A stretch of 64,000 nucleotides of DNA from Spirulina subsalsa PCC 9445 (lineage in GTDB: Bacteria; Cyanobacteriota; Cyanobacteriia; Cyanobacteriales; Spirulinaceae): positions 4,933,894 through 4,997,893 of the forward strand of contig NZ_JH980292.1 in assembly GCF_000314005.1 (NCBI RefSeq), given 5' to 3'. Shown here piece by piece: positions 8,767-17,917 of this stretch (positions are counted from its first letter, which is position 1; every line of letters begins with the position of its first letter). A program made the translations under genes and the position numbers. The notes beneath the pieces are model-generated. The model made no database searches, was not told the origin of the DNA, and saw only the letters and a list, made by a program, of their open reading frames with translations.

Positions 8767-9099
8767 AGATCAATCACTTGTAGACACAAGGGGATAAGAA
8801 GGAACTTAATACAAGACCGATTGAGAGAAGTTTCTAGTTTGGGGTTTAGAGACGTGTCACCTAGATTCGTTGAAGATCAGAGGTTTGCAGTCTGTTTGAT
8901 GCTTTTCAGCCATTCCACTTCTAGGATAAGCTGATCCTTAAGTTCAGAAATCGTCTAAGTGGAGGGTTTTTCAGGGAGTTTACGGAGAAATCTACACAAC
9001 ATCCGGAGGGAATTTCGGATAATATGACCTCAATTTCCGCTAAATTACGGTTGCCTTATATTCTTAAATCAGCAGTTAATTAACCAGTGAGGAGTTATT
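8767..9099. promoter_or_regulatory. Divergent upstream region between exported protein and ureC
   Basis: No ORF is convincing. The region must carry the promoters of both flanking genes. GTGAGGAG (9088-9095) just before the ureC ATG is its ribosome binding site. I looked for an NtcA box (GTA-N8-TAC) and did not find a convincing one. Confidence 0.45.
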
Positions 9100-10809
9100 A
9101 TGAGTTATAGAATGGATCGTCGTGCCTATGCAGAAACCTATGGGCCGACTGTGGGCGATCGCATTCGTTTGGCCGATACCGACTTAATCATAGAAGTAGA
9201 ACGAGATTTGACCTCCTACGGAGATGAAGTGAAATTTGGCGGGGGGAAAGTGATTCGGGATGGTATGGGACAATCCCCCATTTCTCGCGCAGAGGGGGCG
9301 GTGGATGTGGTGATTACCAACGCCCTGATTCTGGACTGGTGGGGGATTATTAAAGCCGATGTGGGGATTAAAGATGGGCGAATTTGCAAGATTGGTAAAG
9401 CAGGCAATCCCTACATTCAGGACAATGTAGATATTATTATTGGCCCTTCGACAGAGGCGATCGCCGGAGAGGGAAAAATTCTCACGGCTGGGGGGATTGA
9501 TGCCCATATTCACTTTATCTGTCCCCAACAAATCGAAACCGCCATTGCGTCTGGTGTTACTACCATGATAGGAGGAGGCACCGGCCCCGCCACAGGCACC
9601 AACGCCACCACCTGCACCCCCGGCGCTTGGAATATTTACCGAATGTTAGAAGCCGCAGAAGGTTTTCCCGTCAATTTCGGCTTTTTAGGCAAAGGCAACA
9701 GCAGCCAAACCCCCGGCTTAATAGAACAGGTGAATGCCGGAGTAATTGGCTTAAAACTCCATGAAGATTGGGGAACCACTCCCGCCACCATTGACACCTG
9801 TCTGACTGTAGCAGATGACTATGATATACAAGTAGCCATTCATACCGACACCTTGAATGAAGCAGGTTTTGTCGAGGATACCATTGCCGCCTTTAAAAAC
9901 CGGGTAATTCATACCTACCATACCGAAGGCGCTGGGGGAGGCCACGCCCCGGATATTATCAAAGTCTGTGGGCAGTTGAATGTTTTGCCCTCGTCCACCA
10001 ATCCCACTCGCCCCTATACGGTAAACACCTTAGAGGAACATCTGGATATGTTGATGGTGTGTCACCATCTGGATAAAAGTATCCCCGAAGATGTAGCCTT
10101 TGCTGAGTCGCGGATTCGTCGGGAAACCATTGCCGCCGAGGATATCCTCCACGATAAAGGGGCGTTTAGCATCATTTCCTCCGACTCCCAAGCGATGGGG
10201 CGAGTGGGAGAGGTGATTATTCGCACTTGGCAAACCGCCCATAAAATGAAAGTGCAGTTTGGGGCATTAGGAGAAGATTCAGCCCGCCACGATAACCACC
10301 GCGCTAAACGCTATGTAGCGAAATATACGATTAATCCGGCGATCGCTCATGGCATTGCCCATGAAGTCGGATCCATAGAAGAAGGGAAGTTAGCGGATTT
10401 GTGTTTATGGCATCCCGCCTTTTTTGGGGTGAAACCGGAATTAGTGATTAAAGGGGGATTAATTGCTTGGTCCCAGATGGGGGATGCTAACGCCAGTATT
10501 CCCACCCCCGGACCGGTGTATATGCGCCCCATGTTCGGCAGTTTTGGCCGTGCGATCGCCTCCACCAGTGTCACCTTTCTCTCCCAAGCCGCCCTAGATG
10601 CCGGGATTCCCGACCAACTAGGCCTACAAAAAACCCCCGTTGCTGTGTCTGGAATTCGCCAATTAACCAAGCGGGATCTGAAATTAAACGACTATCTCCC
10701 CCAGATTGAAGTGAATCCTGAAACCTACGAAGTACGAGCAGATGGGGAACTCCTCACCTGTGAACCGGCTACCGTGTTACCGATGGCGCAACGGTACTTT
10801 TTGTTTTAG
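9100..10809 (+). CDS. ureC: Urease subunit alpha
   Basis: Catalytic subunit of nickel urease (urea to ammonia and carbamate), 569 aa, the normal length. Nickel ligands are visible: H136 and H138 (GGIDAHIHF), carbamylated K219 (GLKLHEDWG), H248 (VAIHTD), H274 ([12 protein letters not shown]) and D362 (SSDSQAMG). The catalytic flap has H322/H323 (MVCHHLDKS). All key residues are present. A good RBS (GAGGAG) precedes the ATG. ureA, ureB and the accessory genes are not adjacent; scattered urease genes are common in cyanobacteria, so the enzyme is probably functional with subunits made elsewhere. Confidence 0.98.
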   Translation: MSYRMDRRAYAETYGPTVGDRIRLADTDLIIEVERDLTSYGDEVKFGGGKVIRDGMGQSPISRAEGAVDVVITNALILDWWGIIKADVGIKDGRICKIGKAGNPYIQDNVDIIIGPSTEAIAGEGKILTAGGIDAHIHFICPQQIETAIASGVTTMIGGGTGPATGTNATTCTPGAWNIYRMLEAAEGFPVNFGFLGKGNSSQTPGLIEQVNAGVIGLKLHEDWGTTPATIDTCLTVADDYDIQVAIHTDTLNEAGFVEDTIAAFKNRVIHTYHTEGAGGGHAPDIIKVCGQLNVLPSSTNPTRPYTVNTLEEHLDMLMVCHHLDKSIPEDVAFAESRIRRETIAAEDILHDKGAFSIISSDSQAMGRVGEVIIRTWQTAHKMKVQFGALGEDSARHDNHRAKRYVAKYTINPAIAHGIAHEVGSIEEGKLADLCLWHPAFFGVKPELVIKGGLIAWSQMGDANASIPTPGPVYMRPMFGSFGRAIASTSVTFLSQAALDAGIPDQLGLQKTPVAVSGIRQLTKRDLKLNDYLPQIEVNPETYEVRADGELLTCEPATVLPMAQRYFLF

Positions 10810-10911
10810 CTAATCGGCGGCCGATCGAAGTGCTATCAGAAAGTAGCGAAAGCACCGACCGACGAGAAAAGTTAATGAACAACCAAACCCTAGAAACCTT
10901 GAAAGAATATA

Positions 10912-11209
10912 TAGGGTCTGCTGTTCACTTCGTGACGCTCCGCGTTCGCGAAGCGTCACGAAGTGAACGCGAAGCGTTGCGTAGCAATATATCCCTCTAA
11001 GCACTGTTAATAGGGTTTTCGATGGGGAGCGAGAAAGTGCAAGGTTTTAAGGATAAAGAATCAAAAAGGCTTGCCTTTTTCCGACTCCCCCTTCCTGTTC
11101 CCCGTTCCCTGTTTCCCACGCGGAGCGTCACGAAGTGAACAGCAAGCCCTACTATTCCCTATTACCTATTCCCTATTCCCCGACTCTCAGAGTTATTCAT
11201 AAAACCCTA
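10912..11209. mobile_element. MITE-like element, copy 1, interrupted by a palindromic repeat
   Basis: The segment at about 10991-11110 matches, in inverted orientation, the MITE at 16949-17127 over more than 100 bases, including the hairpin AAAAAGGCTTGCCTTTTT. The left end TAGGGTCTGC (10912-10921) appears cut from its continuation AATATATCCC by a palindromic repeat at about 10924-10985. The right end reads CAGAGTTATTCATAAAACCC before TA (11208-11209). The interior includes STRR heptamers (about 11088-11185). No ORF and no transposase, so it would depend on an enzyme supplied elsewhere. Confidence 0.6.
10924..10985. repeat. Palindromic repeat (GCGAAGCGTCACGAAGTGAAC type)
   Basis: Near-perfect palindrome with arms TTCACTTCGTGACGCT and AGCGTCACGAAGTGAA around CCGCGTTCGCGA, followed by GCGAAGCGTTGCGTAGCA. 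Related pieces lie at 11128-11150, 19428-19466, 21533-21560, 38751-38783 and 63744-63770. It appears to have inserted into the MITE end. Confidence 0.75.
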
Positions 11210-11268
11210 AATGATTCCCTCTGACGCACCCTAAAACTTGCGGTCAGCGTCGGGAGGAATAGCGGGTC

Positions 11269-12393
11269 TTACGATAACCAACCTTTTAAACGGCGGGCTA
11301 CTTGGGGGCGGCGGAGTTTGCGCATGGCCTTACTTTGGATTTGGCGGACTCTCTCCCGGGATAAATTGAACATTCCCCCTACTTCCTCTAAAGTGTAAGG
11401 CTGACTGGTATTTAACCCATAACGCAGGGAAATCACATCTTTTTCCCGTTCTGTGAGAACATCACTCAACACTTCCCCAATTTCTTGGCGCATCATGATT
11501 TCACTCATCTGCTCCTCGGGTAGTTGTAAATCATTGTCCTCCAAGAGATCCACTAACTCCGTGTCTTCTCCCTTCCCAACTCGGTGATTGAGAGAGAGAG
11601 ACTGACGACGCAGTTGGAGTAAGTGCCGCAGTTGGCTGGGGGTGACATCTAATTCAGCCGCCAGTTCTTCCTCTTTAGGATTGCGCTTTAATTGCTGTTT
11701 CAGGATACGTTGAGCTTTTTTGAGTTTGTTCAGTTTCTCCACAATATGGATGGGGAGGCGAATGGTGCGGGCATCATTGGCAATGGTGCGGGTAATGGCC
11801 TGACGAATCCACCAGTAAGCATAGGTAGAGAATTTATAACCTTTGTTGGGATCAAATTTTTCGGCCGCCCGATTGAGGCCAATGGCTCCCTCTTGAATTA
11901 AATCGAGGAAAGGAACCCCCCGATTGAGATAACGTTTGGCAATGGAGACAACTAAACGTAAGTTAGAACGGATCATTTTCCGCTTTGCTACTCGTCCCTG
12001 ATAAAGGCGTTGTTCGAGTTGGCGCTCTGTGATCCCCAAAGCGTTGGCGACTTCGGCGGAGGTGGGAGGACGATCTAACTGTGCTTCTAATTCTTCCCGG
12101 AGTTCTTCAATGGCCACTACCGCTTTAACACATTTGGCCAGTTCCACCTCTTCATCGGGTTTAAGGAGGGGATAGCGCGCCATTTCCTTGAAAAACGCGC
12201 CCACGGTGTCATCGCTATCCACTCTACCTGTTTTTGGGTTCGTTTTGGTCAGTGTTAAGGTAGGATTAGCAGAGGGATCCGGATCCCCGACGGTGAGGGG
12301 GGATCCCGAGGCGGCAATCTCAACAATATTGTTGTTGTCACTGATATTGTTGTTATTTTGCAGGTCGTTGGGTTTAAATTCCGCGAGGCTCAT
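11269..12393 (-). CDS. sigC: Group 2 RNA polymerase sigma-70 factor (probable SigC)
   Basis: Alternative sigma factor of the primary-like group 2 (374 aa). After a variable N-terminus rich in Asn, region 1.2 reads VGAFFKEMARYPLLKPDEEV (about 64-83). Region 2 has NLRLVVSIAKRYLNRGVPFL and KGYKFSTYAYWWIRQAITR, region 3 follows, and region 4 ends in SLRYGLNTSQPYTLEEVGG and LSRERVRQIQSKAMRKLR. The FFKEMARYPLL stretch and length point to SigC among cyanobacterial group 2 factors; that assignment is from memory. It would redirect transcription under stress or carbon/nitrogen shifts. Monocistronic, divergent from priA. Confidence 0.85.
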   Translation of the reverse strand: MSLAEFKPNDLQNNNNISDNNNIVEIAASGSPLTVGDPDPSANPTLTLTKTNPKTGRVDSDDTVGAFFKEMARYPLLKPDEEVELAKCVKAVVAIEELREELEAQLDRPPTSAEVANALGITERQLEQRLYQGRVAKRKMIRSNLRLVVSIAKRYLNRGVPFLDLIQEGAIGLNRAAEKFDPNKGYKFSTYAYWWIRQAITRTIANDARTIRLPIHIVEKLNKLKKAQRILKQQLKRNPKEEELAAELDVTPSQLRHLLQLRRQSLSLNHRVGKGEDTELVDLLEDNDLQLPEEQMSEIMMRQEIGEVLSDVLTEREKDVISLRYGLNTSQPYTLEEVGGMFNLSRERVRQIQSKAMRKLRRPQVARRLKGWLS

Positions 12394-13080
12394 AACTCTC
12401 TATAAATAAGGGTGTACAGTAAGTGGGATAAAAGGACTAGCCGAATGGCTAAAGAATGGAACTGGCTGATCAACTTGACTTGAGCGGGAGAGCAAAAAGA
12501 ACAAATTTGATGCTCTATCACTATCTAGAGAGCCAGTCCAGTTGAGGGAGAAGAAGTTTAGAGATTAAAACTTTAGAGATTAGAAGTTGAGCGAAATCAA
12601 ACAGGATGAGCAGAAATGGAGGAAAGTAAACTGTAGTAATTGGATGTTCTCGGTCTGGTAGTGTAGGTTTGAGTGGTGCGATCGCGGAATGAGGACTAAA
12701 ATCCTCAACCTACCGGATGAGAAGCTACCCGGCGCTGAGTGTAAGTTAGAACCATCAAATCAGGTGAATCTGATTAGAGGTCAGGTTAGATGAATGAGAA
12801 AGTTAGAGAAAGATTGTTTATCAGGCTACCAGAAATGTTTTTCGGATTTGTTTATCTGATTACAAAATGGCCATTCAACGGAACATTTGTCCAAATTTTC
12901 CCGGAAAATTGAGTTTAACTGGGGCTGAGGGACTAGGCGACAATCCCCCCGAGTTGCAGACATGAGAGAAAGAACAGAGAATAAGGGAGAAATTGATGAA
13001 TGTTCCTGTCGGTTCTCTGGAAAACCGATATACAGTGAGCGTGTTATTCTTTTTTCTCATCATCAAAGCACAAGAATTAC
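12394..13080. other. Long divergent intergenic region between sigma factor and priA
   Basis: This 687-base stretch shows no convincing gene. It holds one HIP1 site (GCGATCGC near 12680), a short direct repeat of TTTAGAGATTA at about 12557-12587, and a near-palindrome AATTTTCCCGGAAAATT at 12895-12911. It should contain the promoters of both flanking genes. Confidence 0.5.
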
Positions 13081-15579
13081 ATGATGTCCAATCCCTCCTC
13101 TAGTGTTCTGCTCTGTGAACCCCAAACGACCTACAATCTCAATCCCCCAAATGACCGATGGCTGGAGGTTTTGGTGGATTGTCCGGGGATTCAAGAGACG
13201 TTGACCTATCGGGCGACTCCTGAGTTAAGAGCAGAAGCGGGGGATATTGTGACGGTGCCGCTGGGGGGGCAAATGGTGGGGGGAATTGTGGTGCGGGAAG
13301 TGGCACAACTCCCGCCCGGGTTGGATTCTCAGAAGGTGCGCGAGATTGAGGATGTGGTGGCGACGGGCTTTTTTCCGGCTCATTATTGGGAATTGTTACA
13401 AAATGTGTCGGATTATTATTATACGCCCTTGATTACGGTAGCGAAGGGAGCGTTACCGCCGGGCTTATTGACGCGATCGCAGCGCCGCATCCGTTTACAG
13501 CCTGATGCCATCCCGCCCGGTTTTGAGGTGTTTTGTTCTCCGGCTGCCTTAGCAGTCCTAACTCTCCTTCAGTCCCAAAAACAAGGAGACTACACAGCCA
13601 AGTATATACAGAAGCAGATCCCCCAAGGGCGGAAGGGTTTACAGGATCTGCTGAAGCGGGGCTGGGTGGAAAGTTATCTAGACCATCCTCCCCCGACGAA
13701 AGCCCTGCAAAAACAAGCCATTACCCTAGTTTCCGACCACTTCTCCCCCTCTTTGAGCAAACGACAGCAGGAAATTTTACGCCTGTTGAAGAAAGAAGGG
13801 GGGGAAATGTGGCTGACGGATTTTTTACAACTGGCTAGAACGACAACTCCCACCCTCAAACGCTTAGAGGCTGAGGGGTATGTAGTGATAGAAGAGCGGG
13901 AAAAGTTGCGCCTCTCCTCGGAGCCAGAACAGGGGCGAGATGAGCCGAAAATCCTCAGCCCGGAGCAACAACAAGCCCTGAATACCCTAACCCATTGTGC
14001 GGGATTTGCGGAGATTCTCCTGCATGGGGTGACAGGATCTGGGAAAACGGAGGTTTATTTACAGGCGATCGCACCCCTCCTAGAACAAGGTCAATCCGCC
14101 CTCGTTTTAGTCCCAGAAATCGGACTAACGCCCCAACTCACCGATCGGTTTCGCGCTCGTTTTGGCGATCGCATTCGAGTCTATCACAGCGCCCTCTCCG
14201 ACGGCGAACGTTACGACACTTGGCGGCAAATGCTCACCGGAGATCCTCAAGTCGTCATCGGCACCCGTTCCGCCATCTTTGCCCCCCTCCCCCATCTCGG
14301 CCTCATCATCCTCGACGAAGAACACGACAGCAGCTTTAAACAAACCGAACTCGCCCCCACCTACCACGCCCGCACCGTCGCCCAGTGGCGGGCAAAACTG
14401 GAAAATTGCCCCCTCCTCTTAGGGTCTGCTACCCCAGCCCTAGAAACTTGGGTTAGGGTGAAAGAGGAAAATCACCCCCAAGCTCCCACCCTCTACCTCT
14501 CCCTCCCCCAACGCATCTACTCCCGCCCCTTACCCCCCATCGAAATTGTAGACCTGCGGAAAGAACTCAAACAGGGCAACCGTTCCATCTTCAGTCAACC
14601 CCTAAAAACCGCCCTAGAAAACCTCCAACAGAATAAACAACAGGGGATCTTATTTATTCCCCGTCGGGGTCATAGTACCTTTGTTTCCTGTCGCAGTTGT
14701 GGCTACGTCATTGAATGCCCCCATTGTGACGTTTCCCTGTCCTATCACCACACCCACGCCCAGGCCACAGAACTCCTACGCTGTCACTACTGCAACCACA
14801 CCCAACGACAGCCCCCCCAATGCCCAGAATGTGGTTCCCCCTATCTTAAATTTTTCGGCACGGGTACCCAGAAAGTCAGCCAAGAATTAAGCCGTTTATT
14901 TCCAGAATTGCGGGTCATTCGCTTTGATAGTGATACCACCCGCACCAAAGGCTCCCATCGGGCGTTATTAACCCAATTTGCCCAAGGAGAGGCCGATTTA
15001 TTAGTGGGGACTCAAATGTTGACCAAAGGGCTGGATATTGCCCAAGTAACCCTAGTGGGGGTGGTAGCGGCCGATGGGTTATTGTTCTTAGGGGACTACT
15101 ACGCCGCAGAACGTACCTTTCAAACCTTAACTCAAGTGGCAGGACGGGCAGGACGAGGAGGGGATCCCGGCCAGGTGATTATTCAAACCTACAGCCCCAA
15201 TCATCCGGTGATTCAAGCGGTGCGGGAGCATAACTATCCCCGTTTTGCCCAAGAGACATTAGAGGAACGCCGCCGCGCCAATTATCCCCCTTACTGTCGG
15301 TTAATTTTGCTCCATTTGAGTGGCTTAGATGAGGGGGATGTGCAAAGTACAGCCCAATGGGTCGCCCAAGCTTGTCGGACGTTATTCGAGGGCAGGGATT
15401 ATGAGTTATTGGGGCCGGCTCCAGCCTCGATTATGCGCATTAGTCGCCATTATCGTTGGCAAATTTTGTTAAAGTTGCCCCGTGGGGAGGGGGAGTGTTT
15501 GAATTTGCAGCCGTTACAGGATCTTTGCCCCCGTTCGGTTAGGCTAAAAATTGACGTAGATCCTTTGATGATGAACTAG
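13081..15579 (+). CDS. priA: Primosomal protein N' (replication restart helicase PriA)
   Basis: Superfamily 2 DNA helicase of 832 aa that recognises stalled forks and reloads the replisome. It has an N-terminal 3'-DNA-binding domain (about 20-130), Walker A HGVTGSGKTEVYLQA (about 316-330) and the DEEH box LIILDEEHDSSFKQ. The zinc-binding module has paired cysteines (CRSCGYVIECPHC, LRCHYC, PQCPECGS), and helicase motifs V/VI are TQMLTKGLDIAQV and QVAGRAGRGG. All hallmark motifs are intact. Two adjacent ATGs (13081, 13084) are possible starts. nagA follows after 4 bases, so the two are probably co-transcribed. Confidence 0.97.
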   Translation: MMSNPSSSVLLCEPQTTYNLNPPNDRWLEVLVDCPGIQETLTYRATPELRAEAGDIVTVPLGGQMVGGIVVREVAQLPPGLDSQKVREIEDVVATGFFPAHYWELLQNVSDYYYTPLITVAKGALPPGLLTRSQRRIRLQPDAIPPGFEVFCSPAALAVLTLLQSQKQGDYTAKYIQKQIPQGRKGLQDLLKRGWVESYLDHPPPTKALQKQAITLVSDHFSPSLSKRQQEILRLLKKEGGEMWLTDFLQLARTTTPTLKRLEAEGYVVIEEREKLRLSSEPEQGRDEPKILSPEQQQALNTLTHCAGFAEILLHGVTGSGKTEVYLQAIAPLLEQGQSALVLVPEIGLTPQLTDRFRARFGDRIRVYHSALSDGERYDTWRQMLTGDPQVVIGTRSAIFAPLPHLGLIILDEEHDSSFKQTELAPTYHARTVAQWRAKLENCPLLLGSATPALETWVRVKEENHPQAPTLYLSLPQRIYSRPLPPIEIVDLRKELKQGNRSIFSQPLKTALENLQQNKQQGILFIPRRGHSTFVSCRSCGYVIECPHCDVSLSYHHTHAQATELLRCHYCNHTQRQPPQCPECGSPYLKFFGTGTQKVSQELSRLFPELRVIRFDSDTTRTKGSHRALLTQFAQGEADLLVGTQMLTKGLDIAQVTLVGVVAADGLLFLGDYYAAERTFQTLTQVAGRAGRGGDPGQVIIQTYSPNHPVIQAVREHNYPRFAQETLEERRRANYPPYCRLILLHLSGLDEGDVQSTAQWVAQACRTLFEGRDYELLGPAPASIMRISRHYRWQILLKLPRGEGECLNLQPLQDLCPRSVRLKIDVDPLMMN

Positions 15580-15583
15580 ATAG

Positions 15584-16732
15584 ATGGTGTACGCCTTAAC
15601 TCACTGTACGATTTACACGGGATTTGAAGAATTGCATCATTCAGCCGTTCTGATTGAGGGCGATCGCATTCTTGATGTCATTCCCCAAGCTGACATCTCC
15701 CCAACTTGCCCCCAGATTAACTTACAGGGGCATTTACTCACGGCCGGATTTATTGATTTACAACTCAATGGTTGTGGGGGGGTGATGTTTAATGATGACA
15801 TTAGCCTAGAAACGGTGGAAATCATGCACCGCACAAACTTGAGAAGTGGGACGACTAGCTTTTTACCCACCCTCATCACCGCCCCCGATGAGGATATGTT
15901 AAAAGCCATTGCGGTGGGTCAAGATTGCCGCCGTCACTACCCCTACAATGTGTTAGGAATTCACCTCGAAGGCCCCTATTTAAACCCCACACGGAAAGGG
16001 ATTCACAATGGAGCCTATATTCGCCCCCCCGATGCCTCAATGGTGGCTAAAATTGCCCAAGCGGGAGGGGATGCCGTGCGCCTCCTCACCCTAGCGCCGG
16101 AATGTGTAGAACCGTCTGTGATTAGGAAATTAGCCGATAGGGGCGTGATTGTCTCGGCCGGGCATAGTGAGGCATCCTATGAGCAAGGGAGGGCAGGATT
16201 TGCGGCTGGGGTGGCAATGGTGACACATTTATTTAATGCTATGACCCCTTGGCTGGGGCGGAGTCCGGGCTTAGTGGGGGCAACATTAGGCGATCGCAAT
16301 GTTTACGCCGGAATTATTGCCGATGGTCAGCACGTCCATTTTGGCTCCCTTGAATTAGTCCAGCGAATCCTGCAAGATCGTTTGATTCTCGTCACCGATG
16401 CCACCCCCCCCGTCGGCACAGACTTAACCTCTTTCCAGATTGGGGGACAAGAGGTGTTTTATCGCGACGGGAAATGTATCTCAGCCGATGGTACATTAGG
16501 GGGGTCTGCCTTAACCTTAATCGAGGCCGTCCGCAACTGTGTTCAACATCTCGACCTTCCCCTAGCTGAAGCACTGCGCATGGCTTCCCTGTACCCAGCG
16601 CGCTTGTTAGGGATGGATTCAGAATTAGGGGTTATTGCGCCCAGTGCGATCGCCAACCTAACCGTCATTAACCAAGCCCTAGAAGTCGTCGGAGTTGTAG
16701 ACCAAGGCCACTGGTTAGCGGGGGTTTCCTGA
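15584..16732 (+). CDS. nagA: N-acetylglucosamine-6-phosphate deacetylase
   Basis: Amidohydrolase that removes acetate from GlcNAc-6-P in amino-sugar recycling (382 aa). It shows GHLLTAGFIDLQLNGCGGV (about 50-68), where QLNG replaces HxHG as usual in NagA, then LGIHLEGPYLNPTRKGIHNG with the metal-binding Glu, HSEASYEQG and THLFNAMTPWLGRSPG, and the catalytic Asp in LVTDATPPVG. The ATG is 4 bases after the priA stop. The TGA stop (16730-16732) falls inside sequence shared with the MITE end (CTGAATAACTCTGCT), so the original C-terminus may have been altered slightly. Confidence 0.95.
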   Translation: MVYALTHCTIYTGFEELHHSAVLIEGDRILDVIPQADISPTCPQINLQGHLLTAGFIDLQLNGCGGVMFNDDISLETVEIMHRTNLRSGTTSFLPTLITAPDEDMLKAIAVGQDCRRHYPYNVLGIHLEGPYLNPTRKGIHNGAYIRPPDASMVAKIAQAGGDAVRLLTLAPECVEPSVIRKLADRGVIVSAGHSEASYEQGRAGFAAGVAMVTHLFNAMTPWLGRSPGLVGATLGDRNVYAGIIADGQHVHFGSLELVQRILQDRLILVTDATPPVGTDLTSFQIGGQEVFYRDGKCISADGTLGGSALTLIEAVRNCVQHLDLPLAEALRMASLYPARLLGMDSELGVIAPSAIANLTVINQALEVVGVVDQGHWLAGVS

Positions 16733-16765
16733 ATAACTCTGCTGGGGTTAGGGAACAGGCAATCT
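16730..16765. mobile_element. Partial MITE end overlapping the nagA stop
   Basis: CTGAATAACTCTGCTGGGGTTAGGGAACAGG at 16729-16758 repeats, almost base for base, the left end of the MITE at 16957-16990. Only this end is present. It is followed by the remnant of another element. Confidence 0.6.
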
Positions 16766-16789
16766 TGACAAGTTAAGACCCCAAAGTTC

Positions 16790-16925
16790 TTTGTTTTGTG
16801 TGTCGCTCACATTACTGGTAACGCAAACGTTTTAATGATACCATATCTTGTGCAACCAGTTAACTGAATTCTCCTGCTTGGATTGAGTCGCAATTCATCC
16901 CCACCCTATAGAGGAATGGGGTATT
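16790..16925 (-). mobile_element. Truncated remnant of the structured IS605-like/omega-RNA-like element
   Basis: Read on the minus strand, this segment matches the 5' half of the element at about 23895-24020. It has a GTGGGGATGAATTGCGACTC stretch, CAGTTAACTGGTTGC, a GTTACCAG-AATGTG segment and a CACACAAAACAAA end. The 3' half, including the partner of the long-range stem, is missing, so it is a degenerate copy without an ORF. Confidence 0.65.
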
Positions 16926-16948
16926 CTTGCTCCCATTCGATAACTAAC

Positions 16949-17127
16949 TAGGGCGTGCTGAATAACTCTGCTCGTGGGTTTAGGGAACAGGGAACAGGGA
17001 ACAGGGAACAGGGGGAATCGGAAAAAGGCAAGCCTTTTTGATTCTTTATCCCTAAAACCTTACAGTTTCTCGCTCCCAATCGAAAAGCCTTATTCACAGT
17101 GCTTAGGGGAATATTCAGCAGCCCCTA
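16949..17127. mobile_element. MITE-like element, copy 2 (complete)
   Basis: Terminal inverted repeats TAGGGCGTGCTGAATA (16949-16964) and TATTCAGCAGCCCCTA (17112-17127) match at 14 of 16 positions, and both outer ends are TA, as expected for IS630/Tc1-mariner-type insertion at a TA duplication. The inside contains GGGAACA heptamers (16981-17015) and the hairpin AAAAAGGCAAGCCTTTTT (17022-17039). There is no ORF. It is inverted relative to the copy at 10912-11209. Confidence 0.7.
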
Positions 17128-17209
17128 ACAATGTGGACTCTCTCCTTGCTTGTCAAGCTAGAGCCAATAGAACCAGGACACCTTTAAACTAACAACTGAC
17201 TCATGTCTG

Positions 17210-17917
17210 ATGGAAGACCGATTCAACGCTCGTGAACCGAATCCTAATGTCCAACAACTTATAGACACAGCCCCGTTTTTTGTCGGATTACCCGATGATG
17301 CCCTAGAAAAAGCCACCTGTCACGCTGTCACCCGGACTCACCCAGCCAATCAGGTGATCTTACTGGAAAACGACTGGGGCGGCTCCGTCTACTTTATTTT
17401 GGATGGTTGGGTCAAAATTCGGACATACAATCTAGACGGCAAAGAAGTAACCCTGAACATTATCGGCAAGGGCGAACTTTTTGGCGAAATGGCCGCGTTG
17501 GATGAGGTGCCACGTTCAACGGATGTAATTACCTTAACTTCGACCAAGATTAGCAGTGTTCCCGCTCAGGATTTTGTCGAGTTAATCCACACAGAACCCC
17601 TTGCTGGCGTGCGTTTAGCCCAACTCATGGCCACCCGTCTCCGTCAGGTAAACCGACGACTCCGCCTCAGAGAAGCCGATAGTATGTCTCGGGTCGCCGA
17701 TACTTTACTCTTTTTGGCAGAAGGTCAGGGAAAAAAAGCGAAACAGGGATTAGAAATTCCTAACCTACCCCATCGGGAGTTAAGCAGTTTAAGTGGTTTA
17801 GCCCGAGAAACAGTGACGCGGGTTTTGACAAAGTTGGAAAAGAAAGGCTTAATTAAGCGGGAACATGATATCCTACGCATTCCTGACACTCAGGCGTTAG
17901 AACGGACAATTTCGTGA
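17210..17917 (+). CDS. sycrp1: Crp/Fnr-family cAMP receptor, SYCRP1-like
   Basis: Transcription regulator of 235 aa. The cyclic-nucleotide-binding domain (about 15-140) includes YFILDGWVKIRTYNLDGKEV and GKGELFGEMAALDEVPRST, which contains the cAMP-binding GE(M/L)xxxxxxPRS motif. The C-terminal winged helix is typical of Crp (PHRELSSLSGLARETVTRVL). The sequence closely resembles my recollection of Synechocystis SYCRP1 and differs from NtcA. cAMP could come from the cyclases at 34-38 kb and 60-62 kb. The TGA stop (17915-17917) lies within the left end of the IS element that follows. Confidence 0.88.
   Translation: MEDRFNAREPNPNVQQLIDTAPFFVGLPDDALEKATCHAVTRTHPANQVILLENDWGGSVYFILDGWVKIRTYNLDGKEVTLNIIGKGELFGEMAALDEVPRSTDVITLTSTKISSVPAQDFVELIHTEPLAGVRLAQLMATRLRQVNRRLRLREADSMSRVADTLLFLAEGQGKKAKQGLEIPNLPHRELSSLSGLARETVTRVLTKLEKKGLIKREHDILRIPDTQALERTIS

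Noticed and set aside
12395-13080. Short ORFs in the sigma factor-priA intergenic region
   Set aside because: They lack ribosome sites and plausible composition; the region is better read as divergent upstream DNA.
13995-14422. Alternative-frame ORFs inside priA
   Set aside because: All PriA motifs lie in the main frame, and the alternatives are Arg/Pro/Ser-rich shadows.
17210-17917. NtcA identity for the Crp-family gene
   Set aside because: The N-terminus and the cyclic-nucleotide pocket (GELFGEMAALDEVPRST) fit SYCRP1-type cAMP receptors rather than NtcA, which lacks these residues.
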